From NCBI GenBank assembly GCA_963932465.1, contig OZ010795.1, positions 20,793,874-20,857,873 of the forward strand: a stretch of 64,000 nt of DNA, in the 5' to 3' direction. The translations under genes were made by a program, and so were the position numbers. This stretch comes from Maratus speciosus. Taxonomy: Eukaryota > Arthropoda > Arachnida > Araneae > Salticidae. Below, piece by piece: positions 54,669 to 64,000 of this stretch (positions are counted from its first letter, which is position 1; each line of letters starts with the position of its first letter). The notes below the pieces were generated by a model, which had not been told where the DNA came from, ran no database searches, and worked only from the letters and a program-made list of their open reading frames with translations.

Positions 54669-55599
54669 GACTTAAAATCTAAGGAAACCAGGGTTCACTC
54701 TGCCAATCACTTTTGAGCAAAACATAGTAAAAATTTTAATTTGGAAATAAAATAATAGTGAAATTGCAGAATTGGGAATTTTTCAAAATTATTTTCTTTG
54801 GGGGGTCAATTTTAATCAAATTACTGAAAGATTGAATGTTTTTTTATGCAACTTGTTATTTGCATTTTAATTTTTTCAGATTTCGTTTTTGTAATTTAGC
54901 CCGAGTTAATTCGAGTTTTGTTTCATAACACTATTTAGAACAAAGCAGTTTTAAACACTTTCCTCAGCTTTTGAAATGCATCTACATTTACCAGTATTTC
55001 CTTTTTATAACGGCCTTGGCGAGATGGAGAAAATGGTCTAGGCTAGAAAAGGAATATTTTCATACTTTATGGCAGCCCATTGACTGTTTACTACAGACAC
55101 AGAATTCGTTCAGTATTTACACCAAGTAAAGTGTAACAGGCGCAATTTACCTAATATATACATACAGGAACAACTTATTTAATATATTTACATAATTCAG
55201 AAATTAGTTTAATATATATCTAGGGCAAAGGAAAAGCTCTGTAAGTTGCACTGCGAACTGGCGTATTTTAGCAAGTGAGTTTTGGCAAATAGTTAACTGC
55301 ATAGTTACAAACAATGTTGAATCTCTCATATGTTTTACGGACTATATATTCTGAATGGCGATTCCACATATATGTTCTGAGTGGCGCGATTGACGAAGGA
55401 ATCGAAAATGGCGCCAAGATGCCGTTTTAGCATCTTACCAAATTTTTCAAGATGGCAGAAACACATGAAATCACAAAAAACGCATTCCACAAAAAACGCA
55501 AGTCCATTCCAGTAGTAAAAAATGCAACCCCAAAGGCTGTAACAGTAAAGGCTGTAAAAGGTCCAAGTGGATCGTAACAACCACATCGATACATTTATC

Positions 55600-55632
<33 letters not shown>

Positions 55633-55677
55633 AGAATAGGTTATTGAACCTTTTCCCCATTTTAATTTAAAAATTGA
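54669..55677. other. Mostly unannotated, with one short ORF and an A-run
   Basis: Nothing recognised except the ORF at 55452 and the poly(A) run at about 55602-55631. Confidence 0.4.
55452..55577 (+). other. 41-codon ORF followed by an A-tail, unrecognised
   Basis: Starts MAETHEITKNAFHKKRKSI and ends in KAVTVKAVKGPSGS. The composition is very basic, and a run of about 30 A lies 25 bp after the stop, which would fit a retroposed cDNA fragment. No family identified, and no AATAAA precedes the A-run. It may be chance. Confidence 0.2.
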
Positions 55678-55960
55678 GGTACTTCTTGCTTATCCCGTCG
55701 ACCAAATTACTGCCGCCAAATTATAAGATTAAATGCCAATAATGGTTGTCATTAATTAATTAATTCTAAGATTAAATGCCAATAATGGCCAATAAAACCA
55801 TTAATTCGACGTTTTATTTGTAATTTTATTAATGTTTTACTAATTTATTTGTTCTTTCGTTATTTAAAATAAAAATTAAGTCAATGTGTATAATTTGGCG
55901 AGTGGTTTGGCGATTTATATAATTTGGCGAAATTGGTCGACGGGATAACTAAGAAGTACC
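55678..55960. mobile_element. hAT-type MITE, GTTATCCCGTCGACC family, perfect TSD
   Basis: Starts GGTACTTCTTGCTTATCCCG and ends CGGGATAACTAAGAAGTACC, 283 bp. Flanked by AAAATTGA at 55670-55677 and 55961-55968, a perfect 8-bp duplication. The interior shares the TTAAATGCCAATAATGG motif with 11667-11951. Confidence 0.92.
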
Positions 55961-56033
55961 AAAATTGAAATTACAACACATGTGTCACGCTAATCTTCAT
56001 TGTGATTACGGAAAAATGTATATTCACTCAAAA

Positions 56034-56137
56034 CGCAATAAAATATATGCAATTAATTTATTGTGTTTTGATTACCTACGCAATAAAATATATGCAATTA
56101 ATTTACTGTGTTTTGATTACCTACGCAATAAAATAAT
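56034..56137 (+). repeat. 45-bp tandem repeat, about 2.3 copies
   Basis: The unit begins CGCAATAAAATATATGCAAT and restarts at 56079 and 56124. The copies differ at one position. Confidence 0.92.
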
Positions 56138-56294
56138 TGAGTAATGGTATGCATGTTGTTATAATTAAATTATACACGCAATAATATTACTTTAGATACT
56201 TTTATTTTAGATGGACTTACGTGACAAATCGCTAAATATTTTTTTGTATTAGGTAACTTCTTCATTATTCCGTGAATCACTTTCCATTAAAAAG

Positions 56295-56337
<43 letters not shown>

Positions 56338-56629
56338 GTCGCCAATAAACTAAAGGATTTCACGCCAAAAAGGCATGATCGTGTCATCACCCTAATTTAA
56401 TGTCAGATGCATTGCCCTTGTCATCAAGTGTTTTTTTTTATTTATTTAAACTTTTATCTCTATTTTAATAATGTTTTAGCGATTAATTAGTTATTACGTT
56501 AATTACAATTATGTTCTTATATGGTGATACCATGATACTAAAAGAGAAAAAGCATTGAAAAAAAATCTTGCGATGCATAGTTACATACTGTAGATCAGTT
56601 TCAACTGACGTCACAAATATTTATGCACC
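56138..56629. other. AT-rich spacer with a long A-run
   Basis: A 40-base A-run at about 56296-56335. Nothing else recognised before the Gypsy element. Confidence 0.6.
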
Positions 56630-56845
56630 TGTGGCAGCCGCAGAAAGGCAAGGGAGAAAATTCTTCGTTCGGAATGGCAGCTGGCCAGAGCCGTTGTCAT
56701 AGCAGCGCAGACGAAAATGTTTACATTGCGTTTTTGTGTGTTCGAATACGATGAGTGTCAGAATCGACGTTTATCAATGTTCTACGAATAAAGGTAGTAA
56801 AGTGTTTTTAAGTGAGTGATTATATTATACGAGCGACTCACTACA
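56630..56845 (+). repeat. Gypsy 5' LTR
   Basis: Starts TGTGGCAGCCGCAGAAAGG and ends ACTCACTACA, bounded by TG..CA. An AATAAA poly(A) signal is at 56787-56792. Acts as promoter and, in the 3' copy, as terminator. Confidence 0.95.
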
Positions 56846-56846
56846 A

Positions 56847-56854
56847 TGGTGACC
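56847..56854 (+). promoter_or_regulatory. Gypsy primer-binding site
   Basis: TGGTGACC begins one base after the LTR. It is complementary to a tRNA 3' end GGTCACCA, where minus-strand synthesis would start. The tRNA was not identified. Confidence 0.6.
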
Positions 56855-57081
56855 ATGGACTGTTCTTATATAGAGCATCAGCCTTCCTAGATGAGTTGGA
56901 ATGTTATCCGATCATCTTCTTCTTTCAAAGAATACATCGTTCTACAGCGGCTCGATGGAAAGCAGATAAGTTCTTCTGAGTCATTTTCCTGATATTTTTT
57001 CTGTTATTTTATTAGAAAAATTTAACTCGCGAATTTATTTTGGTTTGATTGTACTATTTTATCTATTTATTACCATAAATC

Positions 57082-57855
57082 ATGTCTAGTGTCGATGCTG
57101 TTCAAATTCCATTATATAACAGATCAGATCCTGCGCTATGGTTTGCGATGTGCGAAAGCACATTTGCTTTAGCTACCCCCAAAGCAATATCAGAATCTGT
57201 TACAAAATATAATTATATAGTTTCGCATCTTCCACCCGATGTTGCATCAATCATTCGTGATATTTTAATGCAACCAGATGCTACTGACCCTTATGGTGTC
57301 TTAAAAAAGGAATTAATTGCGCGCTCAGGTGAATCATCCCAGCAAGAGATACGACAGCTCTTGTCTGGAGAAGAACTAGGAAATCGGAAACCTTCAGATT
57401 TATTACGTAGTATGAAACGTCGCGCGGAATCCCTAAATGTTCCAGACAATTTAATGTTAGAATTGTTTTTGCAACGATTACCAAATTCTGTTCAGACAAT
57501 TTTAGCGGCTGTTTCTGAATTAACCCTTGATAAAGCAGCGGAAATTTCAGATCGTATTTCAGAAGTTACCCCTTCCCCAGCTTCTGCAATTGCCGTGTCC
57601 TGCTCGAATGAACAGGCGATAGAGGGTAAATTATTGAAAGAAATCGAAAAATTAAATAAGCGCATCAATCAGCTTGCTGTTTCACGTGGTCGGTCCCCAT
57701 ACCGCAGAAACTGGAGTAAACCTCAAGGGCGAAGTAATAGTGATAATCGGGATTCAAGTATCTGTTGGTATCATAGACGATTTGGAAAAAAATGTAGGGA
57801 AGAAAAATGCATAAAGCCGTGTTCTTGGGCGGGAAACGAAAGAAGCAAAGAGTAG
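57082..57855 (+). CDS. Gypsy gag
   Basis: Structural protein that packages the RNA in cytoplasmic particles; 257 residues. Residues about 10-165 resemble the capsid of arthropod Gypsy elements ([15 protein letters not shown], then [19 protein letters not shown] and [17 protein letters not shown]). A basic linker follows ([10 protein letters not shown]). Near the C-terminus is a cysteine/histidine cluster [11 protein letters not shown]...EKCIKPC, a non-canonical zinc-binding arrangement rather than the CCHC knuckle. The ATG lies 236 bp after the LTR. The frame overlaps pol by 49 bp counted from the first pol ATG; pol is reached by -1 frameshifting (57831). No interruption. Confidence 0.93.
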   Translation: MSSVDAVQIPLYNRSDPALWFAMCESTFALATPKAISESVTKYNYIVSHLPPDVASIIRDILMQPDATDPYGVLKKELIARSGESSQQEIRQLLSGEELGNRKPSDLLRSMKRRAESLNVPDNLMLELFLQRLPNSVQTILAAVSELTLDKAAEISDRISEVTPSPASAIAVSCSNEQAIEGKLLKEIEKLNKRINQLAVSRGRSPYRRNWSKPQGRSNSDNRDSSICWYHRRFGKKCREEKCIKPCSWAGNERSKE

Positions 57856-60800
57856 AGGCGACGTATTCTTTGCCTCAACAGTCACGTCGCCTGTTCATTA
57901 GAGACCGGACTACAAATGTTTCTTTTCTGGTCGACACCGGTTCGGACGTGTCAGTCCTTCCTGCCAACAATGTACAAAAACGGAATCCACCCGTACAAAC
58001 GCTTTTGGCTGCTAATTCTTCCCCTATAAATGTTTATGGTCAACAAACCCTTTCTCTAGATTTTAAGTTAAGACGAAAATTTAATTGGACTTTTCTAGTG
58101 GCAAATGTTAGTACACCAATTTTGGGAGCAGATTTTCTACATAATTTCGAATTGGTTCCAGATCTCCGCCACAAATGTCTAAGAGATTTAAAAACAAAAT
58201 TTAAAACAACAGGTCACATGAAATGTGCATTAATTCATTCAGTAAAAACAATCAATATTGATAATATATATAATGAACTTCTTAAACAATTCCCATCTAT
58301 TACAAAATTACCAGATCCCAATCAGCCTGTCAAACACAACACAATGCATTTTATTTCAACAAAAGGACCTCCAGTTGTGGCAAAACCCCGCAGGTTGGCT
58401 CCGGATCGCCTGAAAATTGCTAAAACAGAATTTCAAAATATGATACAACTCAGACATTTAAGACCTTCACGTAGCAACTATGCATCACCTTTGCACATGG
58501 TTCCAAAAAAGGGAACTTTGGAATGGAGACCTGTAGGTGATTATCGTGCCTTGAATGCGCAAACCAAAAAAGACAGATACCCGATACCATGTATAGCTGA
58601 TTTTACTGCTAATTTACGTGACACTAAAATTTTTAGTCGACTTGACCTCATCAAAGCATATCATCAAAAACCAATCAATCCTGATGATATTCCCAAAACA
58701 GCGATATGCACACCTTTTGGATTGTTCGAAAGCACACGCATGCAATTTGGCTTATGCAATGCGTCTGCAACATTTCAGAGATTCATAGATGAGGTAATAC
58801 GTGATTTACCAGGCGTCTATGCTTTCGTCGATGATATACTCATAGCCTCTAAAAATGCCGAGGAGCATTATCATCATTTAAAAGCACTATTTTCCAAATT
58901 AGCAGAATATGGTTTGTGCATAAATGTATCCAAGTGCACATTTGGTAAACCTACCATTGATTTCTTAGGATTTCGAATATCTGAACATGGTATTCAACCA
59001 CTTCCAGATAAAGTTAAATGCATAATCGATTTTCCGCAGCCCACAACCTTATCTCAACTTCGAAGATTTTTGGGTATGTTTAATTTTTATAGGTCTTTCA
59101 TATATCAAGCTGCACACATACTTGCGCCTTTAGTGAAATTGTTAGAAGGCCATACAAACAAAAAGAAATCTCGTTCCCGTGTTCCTAAAACAGAACCCCT
59201 TAATTGGAACGAAGATTCTGAAAAAGCTTTCGTAGCTGCCGAAAATGCAATATCTCAGGCTGCTCTTTTACGGCACCCTATTCCAGGCGCTCAGTTGAGT
59301 ATATGGGTTGACGCCTCAGATGTCGCGATCGGCGGCACCCTTATGCAGTTTTATCAGGAACGTTATGAACCTTTAGCATTTTTTTCCATGAAATTAAACA
59401 ACAGTCAGCGGAATTGGTCAACATATGACCGGGAATTATTTTCTATTTATTCGGCAATAAAAAATTTTCGGCACATGCTAGAGGGGAGAATTTTTCAAAT
59501 TTATACTGATCAAAAACCGCTAATTTATGCATTTAAGCAAAATCCCCATAAATGTTCGCCGCGGCAATCACGCCATTTAGATTACATTTCCCAATATTCC
59601 ACTGACATTAGACATGTACCACGTTCCGAAAACATTGTTGCAGATTGCCTCTCAAGAATTGAAATTGATTCTATTTCAAAATCTCCGAACTTAAATTTTG
59701 AGGAATTCGCAAAAGCTCAGGAAAATGATTCAGAGCTACAGAACCTGCATAATAGTACATTGCTCAAATTGGAATTGAAACCTTGCCTCATTTCTGATTG
59801 TAGCCTACTATGTGATACTTCAACAGGTACGCCTCGACCCTTAGTTCCTAGTTTCTTTCGTCGGCTGATATATGAACATTTGCACAACCTAGCCCATCCA
59901 GGCATAGCAGCTATCACAAAACTAATTTGTTCCAGATACGTATGGCCAAATATGAAACGAGACATCAAAAACTGGGTTCGTGGCTGTGAGAAGTGTCAAA
60001 GATCAAAAATACAGAGGCACACCAAAGCACCTCTTGGCACGTTCTCTCTTCCTGATGCACGTTTTTCCCAAATACATATAGATATCGTAGGTCCCTTGCC
60101 TCCATCTGACGGTTTCAGCTATCTTTTAACGATGATTGACCGATTTAGCAGATGGCCAGAAGCCGTACCTATATCTGATACACAAGCTAAAACAATTTGT
60201 AGTGCCATATTAAAGCATTGGATATCAAGATTTGGTTGCCCTTCGCTCATAACCACGGATCAAGGCCCACAAATGCGATCAGCAATATTTGATGAATTCA
60301 CAAAAATGATGGGAACACAGAAGATCCGCACAACGGCATATCATCCGATATCGAATGGCATTATCGAAAGATTTCATCGACATTTAAAGTCATCCATCAA
60401 AGCTCACGAAACCAGTAGGTGGACTGAAATATTACCGATAGTTTTACTAGGCATTCGCACAGCAGTGAAGGAAGATATACAAGCTTCTTGCGCTGAGCTT
60501 GTCTACGGCACTACGTTGAGATTGCCCTGTGATATGCTGGATGAATACAAGATCCGACCTTTCAACGATAACTTCGTCACGCAACTACGAAACACCATGC
60601 GGCAGTTAAGTCCAGTTGCTACATCATCTCACTGCCAAGAGAAGTTCTATATACACCCTTCCTTGACATCTTGTTCACACATCTTTCTAAGAGTGGATCA
60701 TGTACAACCTCCATTGTGTCAACCATATACTGGTCCTCACAAAGTCCTAAGTAGAACTGGGAAAACTATAACAATCGAGCTTAATGGTCGTAAGTCTACG

Positions 60801-60992
60801 GTATCAATAGATCGAGTGAAGCCAGCTCATTTGATTTCTACTTCAGACTTGTCCACGAAAACTGTTCCAGAGAACTCTAAATTAAAACTCTCTCTTAAGG
60901 CGGACAGTAACCCTGACCAAACAAAAACTGTCACACGTTCGGGCAGACATGTCCATTTTCCTAAAAAACTGGCATCTTATATTACTTACTGA
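57798..60992 (+). CDS. Gypsy pol (protease, RT, RNase H, integrase)
   Basis: Makes and integrates the cDNA. The open frame starts after a stop at 57795. The first ATG at 57807 is probably not used, because the protein is most likely made as Gag-Pol through the slip at 57831-57837. Numbered from 57807 (1,061 residues): protease [11 protein letters not shown] (Asp43); RT with [12 protein letters not shown] and the catalytic [10 protein letters not shown]; thumb region [20 protein letters not shown]; RNase H with [15 protein letters not shown] and IYTDQKPL; integrase zinc finger HLHNLAHPG...CEKCQ; core Asp in IHIDIVGPL, Asp in ITTDQGPQ, Glu in IIERFHRH. All catalytic residues seen are intact and there is no stop, so the element could be active. 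Confidence 0.95.
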   Translation, partial: GRKMHKAVFLGGKRKKQRVEATYSLPQQSRRLFIRDRTTNVSFLVDTGSDVSVLPANNVQKRNPPVQTLLAANSSPINVYGQQTLSLDFKLRRKFNWTFLVANVSTPILGADFLHNFELVPDLRHKCLRDLKTKFKTTGHMKCALIHSVKTINIDNIYNELLKQFPSITKLPDPNQPVKHNTMHFISTKGPPVVAKPRRLAPDRLKIAKTEFQNMIQLRHLRPSRSNYASPLHMVPKKGTLEWRPVGDYRALNAQTKKDRYPIPCIADFTANLRDTKIFSRLDLIKAYHQKPINPDDIPKTAICTPFGLFESTRMQFGLCNASATFQRFIDEVIRDLPGVYAFVDDILIASKNAEEHYHHLKALFSKLAEYGLCINVSKCTFGKPTIDFLGFRISEHGIQPLPDKVKCIIDFPQPTTLSQLRRFLGMFNFYRSFIYQAAHILAPLVKLLEGHTNKKKSRSRVPKTEPLNWNEDSEKAFVAAENAISQAALLRHPIPGAQLSIWVDASDVAIGGTLMQFYQERYEPLAFFSMKLNNSQRNWSTYDRELFSIYSAIKNFRHMLEGRIFQIYTDQKPLIYAFKQNPHKCSPRQSRHLDYISQYSTDIRHVPRSENIVADCLSRIEIDSISKSPNLNFEEFAKAQENDSELQNLHNSTLLKLELKPCLISDCSLLCDTSTGTPRPLVPSFFRRLIYEHLHNLAHPGIAAITKLICSRYVWPNMKRDIKNWVRGCEKCQRSKIQRHTKAPLGTFSLPDARFSQIHIDIVGPLPPSDGFSYLLTMIDRFSRWPEAVPISDTQAKTICSAILKHWISRFGCPSLITTDQGPQMRSAIFDEFTKMMGTQKIRTTAYHPISNGIIERFHRHLKSSIKAHETSRWTEILPIVLLGIRTAVKEDIQASCAELVYGTTLRLPCDMLDEYKIRPFNDNFVTQLRNTMRQLSPVATSSHCQEKFYIHPSLTSCSHIFLRVDHVQPPLCQPYTGPHKVLSRTGKTITIELNGRKSTVSIDRVKPAHLISTSDLSTKTVPENSKLKLSLKADSNPDQTKTVTRSGRHVHFPKKLASYITY
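57831..57837 (+). promoter_or_regulatory. gag-pol -1 frameshift slippery site GGGAAAC
   Basis: In the gag frame it reads G GGA AAC, a classical X XXY YYZ heptamer, 15 bases before the gag stop (57853-57855). Slipping back one base leads straight into the open pol frame. An earlier A-run (57786-57792) cannot serve because the -1 frame meets a TAG at 57795. Confidence 0.85.
57856..57892 (+). promoter_or_regulatory. Hairpin downstream of the slippery site
   Basis: AGGCGACGT (57856-57864) pairs perfectly with ACGTCGCCT (57884-57892), a 9-bp stem with a 19-nt loop. It lies 18 nt after the heptamer, further than the usual 5-9 nt. An alternative GAGGC/GCCTC pairing (57855-57859 with 57872-57876) exists, so a more complex fold is possible. 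Role inferred. Confidence 0.45.
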
Positions 60993-61099
60993 AATTGTTG
61001 ATAAATTGTTCATTTTGCATACTACACATTATGCCTATATTTTGTTATATATTGCAATTTTATTTCATGTAAATATCCTTGTAATTTTTCTCCACAAGC

Positions 61100-61147
61100 G
61101 TGGATTCTGACACAGATAGTCAAAAAAAAAAAAAAAAAAAAAAAAAG
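61100..61147 (+). repeat. A-run before the Gypsy 3' LTR
   Basis: A run of about 25 A at about 61122-61146, inside the element. Short ORFs across it have no meaning. Confidence 0.8.
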
Positions 61148-61185
61148 TATACACTTGTATATCGTTTCTTCGGTACCCTACGTCA

Positions 61186-61199
61186 CTGGGGGGATACTC
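61186..61199 (+). promoter_or_regulatory. Gypsy polypurine tract region
   Basis: CTGGGGGGATACTC directly precedes the 3' LTR. The G-rich run would prime plus-strand DNA. Confidence 0.6.
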
Positions 61200-61415
61200 T
61201 GTGGCAGCCGCAGAAAGGCAAGGGAGAAAATTCTTCGTTCGGAATGGCAGCTGGCCAGAACCGTTGTCATAGCAGCGCAGACGAAAATGTTTACATTGCG
61301 TTTTTGTGTGTTCGAATACGATGAGTGTCAGAATCGACGTTTATCAATGTTCTACGAATAAAGGTAGTAAAGTGTTTTTAAGTGAGTGATTATATTATAC
61401 GAGCGACTCACCACA
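61200..61415 (+). repeat. Gypsy 3' LTR
   Basis: 216 bp, identical to the 5' LTR apart from G to A in the CCAGAGCC region and T to C in the final CTACA. Followed by the CACC target duplication. Confidence 0.95.
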
Positions 61416-61419
61416 CACC

Positions 61420-61623
61420 AGCCAAGAGGGATAATTAAGAAAAATAATGTAAATAAATAAATATTATAGATTATTCTTTTCTGTTTTGATTAATATATAA
61501 TGAATTTTATTGTTTAAAGTTACTGAGAGTTGATACTTTAGTGAGCGAGTCTTTTCCGAACTTGTTGTGTATATATATATTTGAGATTCTAATGAAATTA
61601 TATTTTTCTATTTCTTTATTGGA
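61420..61623. other. AT-rich spacer
   Basis: Nothing recognised. Confidence 0.4.
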
Positions 61624-61693
61624 CTTTACATTTTGGCGAATACTTTGGCGACAGTTTTTAAGGAAACTGCTCGACGGGATAGTTAAGAAGGAC
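61624..61693. repeat. Partial GTTATCCCGTCGACC-family MITE
   Basis: TTTGGCGACAGTTTTTAAGG and CTCGACGGGATAGTTAAGAA match the right end of the family at 11951 and 55960. The left part is missing. Confidence 0.6.
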
Positions 61694-61793
61694 CTTTGTA
61701 TTACATTCATTTTTTTTAAATACTACACCTTTTACTAATTTCATTTAAAATACACAGTTCATATAAAATATATATTTTTAAATACATATATTG

Positions 61794-62000
61794 GGTACAG
61801 ATGTCATATTCGCCCCATATTGGCACGATTTTTTTCTGTCGCCAATATCATATAGGCAACAGGTAATTAACATGCGCCAAAGTGTCGTTATTTTGCTTGA
61901 TGTGGTAACCCAGATTATGTTGTTTATGCTGTTGATGTTTTCGCCAAATTAGCAACCGAAAAAAATCGCGCCAATATGGGGCGAATATGACATCTGTGCC
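61794..62000. mobile_element. hAT-type MITE, GGCACAGATGTCATAT family, perfect TSD
   Basis: 207 bp, from GGTACAGATGTCATATTCGC to GCGAATATGACATCTGTGCC. Flanked by ATATATTG at 61786-61793 and 62001-62008, a perfect 8-bp duplication. Inner GCCCCATATTGGC and GCCAATATGGGGC are also inverted. Confidence 0.93.
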
Positions 62001-62008
62001 ATATATTG

Positions 62009-63034
62009 TATATATTTGAAATACACATATTACATATTTTTAAAATGCATCATTTCACTCATTTCATTTAACATAGCTCCCAAAAATAAAATTGGAGAAA
62101 AGTTGCATAGTAGATATGTTTCCAATTAGCGTATTTTATTGACACAAACTTAATTTTAACATTAATTAAACTCTGGTTTGTTCACCGTCACTGTCGTGCA
62201 TGTTAGTAATATTTGGCAAGAAATTTCACTTTCTAAAGAATGAGCTATGCCAAAAGCTGCTGCTAAAAAAAGAAATTTGCATTTATTTTATTAATTTCAT
62301 GGCGATAGTTGATTTTAGGTGAGTAACTGATCGATAAATAATTGCAAGAAATTGGAATATATTACACAGGAATTACGGGGAGATGTTAATGAGATTTAAA
62401 AGCTATTTTGGAACCAGTGTTTCACGATGAAAATATTTCTGATTATTATTTTAATTTTACTTTAGTTCATTTTGCTGAATAATTGAATTTATAAGGTTAG
62501 TCAAAAGCCAGTAAGAATCCTGATTCAGATTAAATAAAGATGTAAATTATGACTTCGATGCAACATCCATATATTAAAACATACATTAGTAAAAAGACAA
62601 ATATTTCAATATTTAAAAACAATCATTCGAAAATAAAAGTATTTTTTTTTTGTTAATCTAAAAGTTAGTACGTACCAATTCAATCTTTATTTAATCTTTG
62701 AAATAATCCTATTTTAGGATAACTATATAAAAGAATACAGAATAGTATTGTCCATTGCCACTCAGAAAATATACCCTCTAAAATTGTTGGAAAATAGGCA
62801 GGTTACCATAAGAGTGTGATGCGTTTTACAAGTTCTCTACTATTTGGCGCACATAATGACGTCATTTTTCTCAGTGGGAGCATTTTACCTATACTGTTGT
62901 AATACACACAGATCTTAAAATCATTTCAATTGTGAATAAATCCAGACATATAATTTTTGGACATTTTTTGTGGAAAATTTCTCACGCCTTGAATTTAAAT
63001 AATGCTTAAAAGGCGTACAGTCAACAGAGTGAAA
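62009..63034. other. AT-rich stretch
   Basis: No gene or repeat recognised. A T-run lies near 62641-62651. Confidence 0.4.
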
Positions 63035-63108
63035 AGTATCCAAGCCTGGAATCCAACCAAAGTCGTTGATTATACGCGTCAATGCTTTTACCACTAAGCT
63101 GCAAACCG
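63035..63108 (-). other. tRNA-like sequence, degenerate
   Basis: The minus strand has an A-box-like AGCTTAGTGGTAAAAGC with a GCTT/AAGC D-stem, a short TTGA/TCAA anticodon-type stem and a B-box-like GGTTGGATTCC. The acceptor arms do not pair, so this is at best a tRNA pseudogene or SINE head. Confidence 0.3.
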
Positions 63109-63109
63109 T

Positions 63110-64000
63110 TTTTAGAGTGCATTTATATTTTATAAATATCTACCACGCCAAATTTAAAGATTCTAACTTTAACAATTGAATGGAAATCGCAATTCAGAAG
63201 TTTTTAGAACGCTTTTCGCGCATTTCAACCACTTTTAAATCTCGATTTTGTTTCGACTTCACTTAGAGAGCATTTGCATCTTATAAGCAACTACCACGCT
63301 AAATTTAAAGTTGCTATCGCCTTCAGTATCACAAAAATCGCAATTTAGAACGTTTTTTGCTCCTGCAACTCACATGTGGTAGTAGCACTGACATAAAATA
63401 CAGCCTATGTTGGATCAAGGATTGGACCATCAATTTTCCGCCATTAATTTTAAAATCGGTTCGGTATTTCCTGATATACAGATTGCATAGAAATCGTCAT
63501 TTAAACGTTTTTTAGAACACTTATCGCGCATTTTTACTCTTTTTAAATTTCAAATTTTTCAGAAACTATTCATAGAGAACATTTACATCTTATAAGTAAC
63601 TACCCTGCATATTTTCAAGTTGCTAGCCCCTACAGTATCACAAAAATCACAATTTAGAACGTTTCTTGCTCCTGCAACGCCAGGTGATAGTGAAACCGAC
63701 ATAAAATAGAGCCTATGTTAGAACAGGGATTGTCACCATCAATTTCCAACCATTACTTTTGAAATCGGTTTGATACGGTAGTTCCTGAGATTCCGTAAAT
63801 ATCGCCATTTAGAACGTTTTTTGCTCCTGCAACCCCTTTGGGACAGTGACACCGACATAAAATATAACTTATATTGGAGCAAGGGCTGGCACCGTCATTT
63901 TGTCGCCATTATTTTTTAAATCGGTTTGATACTTCCTGGGATTGCGTATAAATCTCCATTTAGAACGTTTTTTAGAACGCTTTTTGCGCATTTTCACACC
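63110..64000 (+). repeat. Further copy of the roughly 300-bp Helitron-associated array
   Basis: Units with TTTGCTCCTGCAAC...GTAGTAGCACTGACATAAAATA recur near 63356, 63665 and 63822, and the spacer GCATTTATATTTTATAA is as in 44520. Likely another H1-type Helitron cut by the window edge. Confidence 0.82.

Larger units (their letters stand above)
56630..61415 (+). mobile_element. Apparently intact Ty3/Gypsy LTR retrotransposon
   Basis: 4,786 bp with two 216-bp LTRs, a PBS, gag, pol in a -1 frame, a polypurine tract and a 4-bp target duplication CACC (56626-56629 and 61416-61419). Domain order protease-RT-RNase H-integrase defines Gypsy (Metaviridae). No env-like ORF lies between pol and the 3' LTR. 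The two LTRs differ at only two positions (near 56690/61260 and 56842/61412), so the insertion is young. Confidence 0.95.

Noticed and set aside
57786..57792. AAAAAAA as gag-pol slippery site
   Set aside because: A -1 slip there meets TAG at 57795-57797 at once.
61100..61361. ORFs over the A-run and Gypsy 3' LTR
   Set aside because: LTR and homopolymer sequence; no protein evidence.

Overview
The window is an AT-rich eukaryotic contig, almost certainly arthropod. The troponin C exon and the transposon families fit an arachnid, possibly a spider, but this is inferred from family resemblance, not proven. One host gene is recognisable: a troponin C gene on the minus strand. Its penultimate coding exon is at 9644-9895 and its last coding exon at 5119-5147. 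They are separated by a 4.5 kb intron with canonical splice sites and matching phase. Upstream exons were not found and probably lie in the repeat-rich sequence to the right or beyond the window.

The rest is a layered transposon landscape. 1-4413: a decayed Copia/Ty1 element (minus) with 5' LTR, PBS, gag, protease, integrase, RT and RNase H in order, broken by stops, frameshifts and an RT deletion. 4414-9643: troponin C 3' region and last intron, carrying MITEs. 9644-16711: the troponin C exon, Helitron ends and two hAT-type MITEs with 8-bp target duplications. 17288-19263: a roughly 1.6 kb foldback whose loop holds a second element. 19862-22219: a 326/327-bp tandem array interrupted by an apparently intact DD41D Tc1/mariner-type transposon with 76-bp TIRs. 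22655-25023: a TTAA MITE next to a piggyBac element that keeps only a 58-codon start fragment. 28142-28474: a hAT MITE with a perfect 8-bp TSD. 33146-38778: a 5.6 kb element with roughly 0.6 kb inverted repeats and fossil transposase pieces.

39-49 kb: MITEs and Helitrons, including a direct head-to-tail Helitron junction at 46746/46747 and a ninefold array of roughly 300-bp units. 49133-53565: a nearly complete Helitron Rep-helicase gene (minus) with one frameshift near its end. 56630-61415: a young, apparently intact Gypsy retrotransposon with 216-bp LTRs differing at two positions, a 4-bp target duplication and a GGGAAAC -1 frameshift site between gag and pol. The window ends in another copy of the roughly 300-bp Helitron-associated array.

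I saw no CRISPR array, rRNA, operon or prokaryotic defence system. The most useful observations are structural: element boundaries proven by target duplications, a paralogous empty site, tandem Helitron junctions, the gag-pol frameshift signal and the fossil long-TIR element.
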